Positions 23,181-29,248 of a stretch of DNA of 29,248 bases are shown here, in pieces (within the stretch, counting starts at the first letter, position 1; every line of letters begins with the position of its first letter). This stretch comes from Clostridiaceae bacterium (GTDB lineage Bacteria > Bacillota > Clostridia > Monoglobales > Firm-18). The stretch is taken from assembly GCA_012511915.1 (NCBI GenBank), contig JAAZFB010000489.1, positions 1 through 29,248 on the forward strand, given 5' to 3'. A program made the position numbers and the translations under genes. The notes beneath the pieces are model-generated. The model ran no database searches, was not told the DNA's origin, and saw only the letters and a list, made by a program, of their open reading frames with translations.

Positions 23181-24923
23181 ATGAAAAAACTTATGCTTGG
23201 TAATGCAGCTGTTGCAAGGGGAGCTTATGAGGCGGGGGTAAGTGTTGTATCATCATATCCCGGAACACCCAGCACAGAAATAACACAGGAAATAGCCAAG
23301 TTTGATGAAATAGATTCAGAATGGGCACCGAATGAAAAGGTTGCTTTGGAAGTTGCAATAGGCGCCTCATTTGCAGGCGCAAGGGCTATGTCATGTATGA
23401 AGCATGTGGGACTTAATGTAGCTGCAGATCCGCTTTTTACAGTTTCCTACACAGGAGTAAGCGGAGGTCTGGTCATTTGTGTTGCCGATGACCAAGGCAT
23501 ACACAGCAGTCAGAATGAACAGGACAGTCGGCTTATGGCTATTGCGTCAAAGGTCCCGATGCTCGAACCGGCCGATAGTGCAGAATGTAAGCATTATGTA
23601 AAGACTGCTTTTGAGCTCAGTGAAAAATACGATACGCCGATATTAATTCGTTTGTCCACAAGGGTATCCCATTCACAAAGTCTTGTACAATTAAGCGAGA
23701 GGCAAGATATCAGTTTAAGAGAATATGCTAAAGATACTGCAAAACGTGTTATGATGCCGGCAATGGCAATATCACGTCATAAATATGTCGAACGACGGCT
23801 TGACGATATGAGGGATTTTGCAGAGCAATGCGAGTTTAACACAATCGAGAAAAAAAGTAAAAAAATCGGTGTAATAACAGCCGGAATTGCATATCAATAT
23901 GCTAAAGAAGCATTTCCTGAGGCATCATTTTTAAAACTCGGCTTAATAAATCCTCTGCCGGAAAAATTAATTAAGGATTTTGCATCGCAAGTTGAGCAGC
24001 TTTATGTTATAGAAGAACTGGAGCCGGTAATTGAAAATCACTGTAAAGCGATTGGACTTAACATACATGGGAAAGACATTTTACCAAGGACTGGTGAATA
24101 TAATTCCGGTATGATTAGGAAAGCGGTTTTTGGCGAACAAATCGAAACACACAATATCGAGGAAGATATACCCGGCAGACCGCCGGTTATGTGTGTCGGC
24201 TGTCCGCATAGAGGTGTATTTTATCTGTTGAAAAAGCTGCGTTTTATTGTTAGCGGCGATATCGGTTGTTATACGCTAGGGGCGTTGGCACCGCTTAACA
24301 GTATGGATTTATGCGTTTGTATGGGTGCGAGTATAGGTATGGCGCATGGCATTGAAAAGGCAAGAGGAGATAGTTTTCGGAAAAAGACTGTTGCGGTTAT
24401 AGGCGATTCGACCTTCATTCATAGCGGCATCACCGGACTTATAGATATAGTATATAACAAAGGCAACAGCACAGTTATTATTCTTGACAATTCGATAACT
24501 GCAATGACGGGCCATCAGGATAATCCGGCTACAGGCTATACTATTAAATCAGAACCTACAAAATCGTTGGATTTGGTTGGGCTTTGTAAAGCTATAGGGG
24601 TTAATAGAGTTACGATTGCCGACCCGTTCGACCTTTCGGGATTTGAAAAGATTTTAAAAGAAGAAACACAAGCCGATGAGCCCTCTGTTATTATTGCACG
24701 GCGACCATGCGCTTTGTTAAAAGGTGTCCGCTACCCGGGTGCTCTCAGAATAAATGAAAACTGCGTAACCTGTAAGAGCTGTTTAGGGTTGGGTTGCCCT
24801 GCCATTTCGGTTAAAGACAGTAAGGTAACCATAGATGCCACTCAATGTGTTGGTTGCGGGCTTTGCCTTAAAGTATGCAAATTCAATGCAATCGGAGGTA
24901 TAAAAGATGAATCAATCAACTAA
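23181..24923 (+). CDS. iorA: Indolepyruvate ferredoxin oxidoreductase, alpha subunit
   Basis: Catalytic subunit that oxidatively decarboxylates aryl pyruvates (from Trp, Phe, Tyr) to arylacetyl-CoA while reducing ferredoxin. The 580-residue protein has the normal length. Its N-terminal pyrimidine-type domain has SSYPGTPSTEITQEIA and APNEKVALEVAIGASFAG. The TPP-binding domain has GDIGCYTLG, CMGASIGMAHGIEKA and GDSTFIHSGITGLIDIVYN. The C-terminal ferredoxin domain (about 528-572) binds two [4Fe-4S] clusters through CVTCKSC...GCP and CVGCGLCLKVCKF. AGAAAGG (23162-23168) is 12 bases before ATG 23181; a closer ATG (23173) opens a three-codon frame ending in ATGA over the start. It overlaps iorB by 17 bases. 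Confidence 0.97.
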   Translation: MKKLMLGNAAVARGAYEAGVSVVSSYPGTPSTEITQEIAKFDEIDSEWAPNEKVALEVAIGASFAGARAMSCMKHVGLNVAADPLFTVSYTGVSGGLVICVADDQGIHSSQNEQDSRLMAIASKVPMLEPADSAECKHYVKTAFELSEKYDTPILIRLSTRVSHSQSLVQLSERQDISLREYAKDTAKRVMMPAMAISRHKYVERRLDDMRDFAEQCEFNTIEKKSKKIGVITAGIAYQYAKEAFPEASFLKLGLINPLPEKLIKDFASQVEQLYVIEELEPVIENHCKAIGLNIHGKDILPRTGEYNSGMIRKAVFGEQIETHNIEEDIPGRPPVMCVGCPHRGVFYLLKKLRFIVSGDIGCYTLGALAPLNSMDLCVCMGASIGMAHGIEKARGDSFRKKTVAVIGDSTFIHSGITGLIDIVYNKGNSTVIILDNSITAMTGHQDNPATGYTIKSEPTKSLDLVGLCKAIGVNRVTIADPFDLSGFEKILKEETQADEPSVIIARRPCALLKGVRYPGALRINENCVTCKSCLGLGCPAISVKDSKVTIDATQCVGCGLCLKVCKFNAIGGIKDESIN

Positions 24924-25491
24924 TATAATGATTGTAGGCGTTGGCGGGCAAGGAACGCTGCTTGCAAGCAGAATACTTGGCAATGTTGCAATAAACAGCG
25001 GTTATGATGTTAAAGTGTCCGAGGTACACGGTATGTCCCAACGAGGCGGGAGTGTTGTTACATACGTAAAATACGGTAAAGAGGTATTTTCACCTGTTAT
25101 TTCCGAGGGAGAAGCGGATATAATCTTAGCATTCGAACAGCTTGAAGCATACAGATATTTTAAATTTCTTAAAAATAACGGCGTAATGTTAGTAAATATT
25201 CAAAAAATAGACCCAATGCCGGTTATTACAGGTGCCGCGAGGTACCCGGATGAAATTATAAATAAATTAAAAAACACCGGTGCGGATATAACGGAAGTGG
25301 ATGCACTCCAAGCGGCAAACAAGGCGGGGAATGCAAAGACAGCAAATGTTGTGTTAATAGGACTCTTGGCAAGCAAGACAAATATACCAAAAGGTGTTTG
25401 GGAAAATGCGATACAGCAGACAGTGCCACAAAATTTCTTGGATGTAAACAAAAAAGCGTTTGAAATTGGGTATAATGGAGGGGTAGAGTAG
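24907..25491 (+). CDS. iorB: Indolepyruvate oxidoreductase, beta subunit
   Basis: Gamma-type domain subunit that pairs with IorA to make the active 2-oxoacid:ferredoxin oxidoreductase. The 194-residue protein shows MIVGVGGQGTLLASRILGN near the N-terminus, VSEVHGMSQRGGSVVTYVKYG and EADIILAFEQLEAYRY, all typical of IorB. GGAGG (24895-24899) lies 7 bases before ATG 24907, inside the end of iorA, so the two subunits are translationally coupled. The second phenylacetate-CoA ligase starts one base after its stop. Confidence 0.96.
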   Translation: MNQSTNIMIVGVGGQGTLLASRILGNVAINSGYDVKVSEVHGMSQRGGSVVTYVKYGKEVFSPVISEGEADIILAFEQLEAYRYFKFLKNNGVMLVNIQKIDPMPVITGAARYPDEIINKLKNTGADITEVDALQAANKAGNAKTANVVLIGLLASKTNIPKGVWENAIQQTVPQNFLDVNKKAFEIGYNGGVE

Positions 25492-25492
25492 T

Positions 25493-26800
25493 GTGAAAGG
25501 TTTTTGGGATCAAAAGAGCGAATGTATGTCGCGTGAGCAAATACATGATTTACAGTCAAAAAAACTTGCAAAGCTGATTAAACGAGTGTATACCAATGTG
25601 CCTTATTACAGGGATAAAATGCAAGAAAAAGGTGTGCTCCCGGAGGATATAAAAACAATGGAGGACATTGAAAAACTCCCCTTTACAACAAAGCAGGACT
25701 TGCGCGAAACGTATCCTTTTGGCATGTTTGCAACGCCTATGGAGGAAATAGTAAGAGTGCATGCCTCCAGCGGAACGACAGGTAAACAAACTGTTGTAGG
25801 CTATACACAAAACGATATTGCCACATGGTCAGAACTTATGGCAAGGTGTTTTACAATGGCGGGGGCAGATCGCTCGTCTATTTTTCAGGTTTCTTACGGA
25901 TATGGGCTTTTTACAGGCGGTTTAGGTGCGCATTACGGTGCAGAGCGAATTGGTGCTGCAACAGTGCCTACCTCGTCCGGCAATACCCAGCGTCAAATTA
26001 ACATTATGAAGGATTTCGGCGTTACTGTTTTGTGCTGCACCCCATCATATGCTTTGTATTTAGCTGAGGCAATAGAGGAGGCAGGACTTTCACTTGACGA
26101 TTTTAAATTGACTGCAGGCATTTTCGGGGCGGAGCCTTGGACGGAAAATATGCGTGGAGAAATTGAGAAAAACTTGAGAATTAAGGCGTTTGATATATAT
26201 GGGCTAAGCGAAGTTATGGGACCCGGTGTGTCAATGGATTGCCAGTATAAAAACGGACTGCATATTTGGGAAGACCATTTCTATCCCGAAATTATTAATA
26301 GCCAAACTTGTGAAGTTTTGCCGGCAAATACGGATGGTGAACTGGTTTTTACTACTCTGACAAAAGAGGGCTTCCCACTTATCAGATATAGAACAAGAGA
26401 TGTCTCATCGATAAGTTATGAAAAATGTGCATGTGGCAGAACTATGGCACGAATGTCAAAACCAAGCGGAAGAACAGATGATATGCTTATCATTCGGGGT
26501 GTAAATGTGTTCCCGTCACAAATTGAAAGTGTATTGCTTGATGTGGGCGAAACTTCGCCGCATTATATGATAATAGTTGACAGGGTAGGTACGCTTGATA
26601 CGCTTGAAGTGCAAGTCGAGCTTACTGCGGATATGCTCTCTGATGAGGTGAAAAAACTTGAGGACACCGAAAATAAAATAAGAAAAGGCATAGAGACCAC
26701 TCTTGGATTGTCGGCAAAAATTACATTAGTTGAATCAAAAACAATAATGCGAAGTGAGGGCAAAGCAAAAAGAGTTATAGATAAACGAAAATTTAAATAA
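25493..26800 (+). CDS. paaK: Phenylacetate-CoA ligase (second copy)
   Basis: A 435-residue ANL-family aryl acid:CoA ligase with P-loop SSGTTGKQTV (residues 92-101), VSYGYGLFTGGLGAHYG, YGLSEVMGPGVSMDC, RYRTRDVSSI, CACGR and GRTDDMLIIRGVNVFPSQIE. The start is GTG 25493, preceded by GGAGGGG inside iorB. Directly following iorAB, it may activate external aryl acids to the same CoA esters that IorAB makes, or run in reverse on arylacetyl-CoA to recover energy; direction is inference. It is a full-length paralogue of the ligase at 21479, and its C-terminus (KRVIDKRKFK) shows what the first copy's end may have looked like. Confidence 0.94.
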   Translation: MKGFWDQKSECMSREQIHDLQSKKLAKLIKRVYTNVPYYRDKMQEKGVLPEDIKTMEDIEKLPFTTKQDLRETYPFGMFATPMEEIVRVHASSGTTGKQTVVGYTQNDIATWSELMARCFTMAGADRSSIFQVSYGYGLFTGGLGAHYGAERIGAATVPTSSGNTQRQINIMKDFGVTVLCCTPSYALYLAEAIEEAGLSLDDFKLTAGIFGAEPWTENMRGEIEKNLRIKAFDIYGLSEVMGPGVSMDCQYKNGLHIWEDHFYPEIINSQTCEVLPANTDGELVFTTLTKEGFPLIRYRTRDVSSISYEKCACGRTMARMSKPSGRTDDMLIIRGVNVFPSQIESVLLDVGETSPHYMIIVDRVGTLDTLEVQVELTADMLSDEVKKLEDTENKIRKGIETTLGLSAKITLVESKTIMRSEGKAKRVIDKRKFK

Positions 26801-26815
26801 GGAGGAGACCACGTC

Positions 26816-27250
26816 GTGCTATTAAAACAAATTTCGATTTTTATAGAAAATAAGTCGGGCAGATTGGCGGAAATTACAAAACTATTTGGGGAAAAAGGTG
26901 TTAACATCCTTGCTTTGTCGATTGCGGATACAACAGATTTCGGGATTTTACGTCTTATAGTATCAGATTCAGACAAGGCGGAAAAAGCGGTCAAAGAAAG
27001 CGGACTTACCGCAAAAATTACCGATGTAATCGGTATTTCAATTTCTCATGTGCCTGGCGGGCTTGCCACTGCACTCAGTGTTTTGCATGAAAAAGGTATA
27101 AGCATTGAATATATGTATGCTTTTGCGACAAGGTCGGAGGAAAATGCAATGGTTATCCTTAAAGTGGAGGATAATTATTCCGCAATAAAGCATCTGACGG
27201 ACGCGGGTATAAAAATCCTTGACAAAGAAGATATTTCATTACTTTTTTAG
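26816..27250 (+). CDS. Two-ACT-domain protein
   Basis: A 144-residue protein made of two ACT domains and no catalytic domain. The first (about 1-68) has KQISIFIENKSGRLAEITKL and VNILALSIADTTDFGILRLI; the second (about 70-144) has SHVPGGLATALSVLHEKGIS and MYAFATRSEENAMVILKV. ACT domains bind amino acids and regulate enzymes or transporters. Such proteins are commonly found next to phenylacetate-CoA ligase and iorAB genes, so an aromatic amino acid is a reasonable ligand, but that is inference. The start is GTG 26816 after a strong AAGGAGGAG site 15 bases after the ligase gene. Confidence 0.9.
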   Translation: MLLKQISIFIENKSGRLAEITKLFGEKGVNILALSIADTTDFGILRLIVSDSDKAEKAVKESGLTAKITDVIGISISHVPGGLATALSVLHEKGISIEYMYAFATRSEENAMVILKVEDNYSAIKHLTDAGIKILDKEDISLLF

Positions 27251-27301
27251 TTTGAGTTGATGCGTTGCGTTATCCGTTATGTGAAAGGAGTAGATTAATA
27301 A

Positions 27302-28378
27302 ATGGAAAATGAGCTAAAAAAGACGCCGTTATATAATTGGCATAAACAAGCGGGTGGGAGGATTGTACCTTTTGCAGGTTATCTTTTGCCTGTACAATAT
27401 ACAAGTGTGATTAACGAGCACTCTGCAGTCAGAAGCAATGCCGGATTATTTGATGTTTCTCACATGGGAGAAATTATTATTCAGGGCGGCGATGCTTTAG
27501 ATAACATAAATAATTTGATGACGAATGACTTTACAAATTTTCACACCGGTTGCGCACGGTACAGCCTTATGTGCAATAACCAAGGCGGGATAGTTGACGA
27601 TGTAATTGTGTATAATGTAGGTGACAACAAATACCTTATTGTTGTAAACGCATCTAATAAAGATAAGGACTACAATTGGATTATAAATAACGTGCGCGGG
27701 AACGTAGAAGTTTTGGATAAAAGCGATGAAACAGCCCAAATTGCACTGCAAGGCCCAAACACAACCAAAATACTTTCTCGGCTGACAGACGATATACCAC
27801 AAAAAAGGTTTACTGCTATTTTAGACGGTAGCATACAAAATATTAAATGTTTAATTTCACGCACCGGGTATACAGGTGAAGATGGCTTTGAAATATATTG
27901 CAAAACGGATGATGCAACCAAACTATGGCAGATGTTGATAACTGCAGGTGAAACCTTTGATATAGTGCCATGTGGCTTGGGTGCGAGAGATACCTTAAGG
28001 TTTGAGGCGACATTACCGCTTTACGGACATGAAATGAACGATAATACAACCCCCCTTGAAGTGGGATTAGGTTATTTTGTTAAACAGCAAAAAGAAGATT
28101 TTATCGGTAAAAGGGCAATGTTCGAAAAAACCAACAATAGAAAAAGAATCGGGTTAAAACTGATAGACAAAGGAATTGCACGCGAAAATGCCGAGGTATA
28201 TGTGGATAACATAAAGGTCGGGGAAACAACTTCGGGTACATTTTGTCCGTCATTAGGCGGTGCATACGCAATGGCGCTTGTTGAGAACCGTGATTACAAC
28301 TTTGTAGAAATAGATGTTCGCGGTAAACGCCTTAGCGCACAAAAAGTGGATATGCCATTTTATAAAAGGAGTGAGTAA
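27302..28378 (+). CDS. gcvT: Glycine cleavage system T protein (aminomethyltransferase)
   Basis: Transfers the aminomethyl carbon from lipoyl-H protein to tetrahydrofolate, releasing ammonia and 5,10-methylene-THF. The 358-residue protein shows TPLYNWHKQAGGRIVPFAGYLLPVQY, the NAGLFDVSHMGEI motif, CNNQGGIVDDVIVYN, ISRTGYTGEDGFEIY (about 181-195), PCGLGARDTLRFEATLPLYGHE and a C-terminal barrel with GETTSGTFCPSLG. GAAAGGAG precedes ATG 27302. The 51-base gap from the ACT gene contains no terminator and is far too short for a glycine riboswitch. gcvH starts 2 bases after the stop. Confidence 0.97.
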   Translation: MENELKKTPLYNWHKQAGGRIVPFAGYLLPVQYTSVINEHSAVRSNAGLFDVSHMGEIIIQGGDALDNINNLMTNDFTNFHTGCARYSLMCNNQGGIVDDVIVYNVGDNKYLIVVNASNKDKDYNWIINNVRGNVEVLDKSDETAQIALQGPNTTKILSRLTDDIPQKRFTAILDGSIQNIKCLISRTGYTGEDGFEIYCKTDDATKLWQMLITAGETFDIVPCGLGARDTLRFEATLPLYGHEMNDNTTPLEVGLGYFVKQQKEDFIGKRAMFEKTNNRKRIGLKLIDKGIARENAEVYVDNIKVGETTSGTFCPSLGGAYAMALVENRDYNFVEIDVRGKRLSAQKVDMPFYKRSE

Positions 28379-28380
28379 AA

Positions 28381-28743
28381 ATGTCAGAAATTAAATTTAC
28401 CAAAACGCATGAATGGGTGAAGTTCCTTGACGAGACAACTGCGTATATCGGAATTACCGACTATGCCCAAAAAGAATTAGGTGATGTTGTGTATATACGA
28501 TTACCGGAAGTCGGTGAAACACTTGCAAAAGGTCAGGCTTTTACAGACGTAGAATCGGTAAAGGCGGTTTCGGAAATATTCAGCCCGTTTGACGGTACAA
28601 TTTCTGAAGTGAATGAGAAACTTGATTCTGCACCTGAACTCATTAACCAAGCGCCTTATGATAATTGGATAATAAAAGCAGAGGGTATCACGAACATATC
28701 TGATTTGTTGGATGAACAACAGTATAATACTAATTCACATTAA
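28381..28743 (+). CDS. gcvH: Glycine cleavage system H protein
   Basis: Lipoyl carrier that shuttles the aminomethyl group between P, T and L proteins. The 120-residue protein has the normal length. KFTKTHEWVKF opens it, followed by YIGITDYAQKELGDVVYIRLP and VESVKAVSEIFSPFDG, where Lys61 is the lipoylation site. It follows gcvT by 2 bases. A palindromic element starts only 2 bases after its TAA stop, separating it from gcvPA. Confidence 0.97.
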   Translation: MSEIKFTKTHEWVKFLDETTAYIGITDYAQKELGDVVYIRLPEVGETLAKGQAFTDVESVKAVSEIFSPFDGTISEVNEKLDSAPELINQAPYDNWIIKAEGITNISDLLDEQQYNTNSH

Positions 28744-28745
28744 AT

Positions 28746-28880
28746 AGACCTGTCCGAAAATTCAATCACGGCGGCGTAACCGGTCTTTTTTCCGTGTGGA
28801 CGCACGACCGGAACCCATCCGCACGCCCACGCGAAAAAAATCCTCGGTTTTCCACTCGCGTTGAATTTCCGGACAGGTCT
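28746..28880. mobile_element. 135-bp palindromic MITE-like element inside the gcv operon
   Basis: AGACCTGTCCGAAAATTCAA (28746-28765) is matched in inverted orientation by TTGAATTTCCGGACAGGTCT (28861-28880), 19 of 20 positions. AAT lies directly on both sides (28743-28745 and 28881-28883), consistent with a 3-bp target duplication. Two internal hairpins are visible: CCGGTC/GACCGG (28780-28785 with 28806-28811) and CGCGA/TCGCG (28830-28834 with 28856-28860). The interior is clearly richer in GC than the surrounding DNA, which suggests an origin outside this locus. There is no room for a protein gene. Confidence 0.8.
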
Positions 28881-28930
28881 AATATATAACCATAATAATC
28901 AGAAACCATAAAGAAAGGTTAGTATAAAAT

Positions 28931-29248
28931 ATGTCAAATTACATTCCAATTACCAATACGCATAAACAAGAAATGTTAAGGAAAATCGGTATTAATAGTG
29001 TTGAGGAGTTATTCTGTGATATACCCGGGCAAATTAAACTGAATAAATTACTTGATATACCAGCCGGACTATCAGAACAGCGAGTACTCGAAAAAATGTC
29101 TTGTTTGGCGGATAAAAACAAGGTTTATCGAAGTATTTTCCGCGGTGCCGGAGCATATCGGCATTATATACCGGCAGTTGTGGACAGCGTAGCGGGAAAA
29201 GAAGAGTTTGTTACAGCGTATACACCATATCAGCCGGAAATAAGTCAA
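28931..29248 (+). CDS. gcvPA: Glycine dehydrogenase (decarboxylating) subunit 1, partial
   Basis: N-terminal 106 residues of the split glycine decarboxylase P protein, cut by the window edge. MSNYIPITNTHKQEMLRKIG, VEELFCDIPGQIKL and FRGAGAYRHYIPAVVDSV, followed by EEFVTAYTPYQPEISQ, are the standard GcvPA start. The short N-terminus indicates the two-subunit (GcvPA/GcvPB) form usual in Clostridia, so gcvPB is expected just downstream. AAAGG (28915-28919) lies about 11 bases upstream of the ATG. It is separated from gcvH by the palindromic element. Confidence 0.96.
   Translation, partial: MSNYIPITNTHKQEMLRKIGINSVEELFCDIPGQIKLNKLLDIPAGLSEQRVLEKMSCLADKNKVYRSIFRGAGAYRHYIPAVVDSVAGKEEFVTAYTPYQPEISQ

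Noticed and set aside
27251..27301. Glycine riboswitch upstream of gcvT
   Set aside because: Only 51 bases separate the genes, and there is no tandem aptamer-like sequence; such a riboswitch needs well over 100 bases.

Overview
The window reads as a chromosomal segment of an anaerobic, low-GC Bacillota bacterium of the class Clostridia. This is inferred from the gene order acpP-rnc-(radical SAM)-smc-ftsY ... ylxM-ffh-rpsP-khpA-rimM-trmD, the AT-rich composition, strong purine-rich ribosome binding sites, CCA-encoding tRNA genes, and oxygen-sensitive amino-acid fermentation enzymes (an IorAB-type 2-oxoacid:ferredoxin oxidoreductase and the glycine cleavage system). Every protein gene recognised is on the + strand.

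Layout. Positions 1-1216 hold the end of a probable sugar-metabolism operon: the last codons of an unidentified enzyme, then a stand-alone class II (rhamnulose-phosphate type) aldolase. Positions 1400-2025 hold three tRNA genes, Arg(UCG), Thr(UGU) and Tyr(GUA); the first two have near-consensus promoters. Positions 2067-4977 hold an LCP cell-wall ligase, acyl carrier protein with its own promoter and terminator, a ribonuclease III gene interrupted by one in-frame TAA, and a C-terminally short radical SAM protein. Positions 4967-12179 hold smc, ftsY and a large UPF0182 membrane protein whose best-placed start codon is AUA. A perfect-consensus promoter at 12162-12190 starts the ylxM-ffh-rpsP-khpA transcript (SRP, ribosome and RNA-binding proteins). 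It is followed by a hairpin and then by rimM-trmD-nadD-yqeK-rsfS-leuS, a run of tightly packed RNA, ribosome and NAD genes.

Positions 19929-28743 and beyond are catabolic. They contain a sodium:solute symporter coupled to a phenylacetate-CoA ligase; iorA-iorB; a second phenylacetate-CoA ligase; a two-ACT-domain protein; and gcvT-gcvH-gcvPA (the last cut by the window edge). Together these suggest use of aromatic amino acids or aryl acids through aryl-pyruvate oxidation to arylacetyl-CoA plus glycine oxidation, generating reduced ferredoxin, NADH and acyl-CoA. The exact substrates are inference.

The catabolic region is also where small palindromic, transposase-free elements lie: a 324-bp MITE-like element with 20-bp terminal inverted repeats that has a second 162-bp palindromic element nested inside it (between paaK and iorA), and an unrelated-ended 135-bp element inside the gcv operon. 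I found no CRISPR array, no phage genes, no transposase gene, no rRNA and no riboswitch. The most informative oddities are the rnc nonsense codon, the AUA start, the truncated radical SAM gene and the nested palindromic elements.
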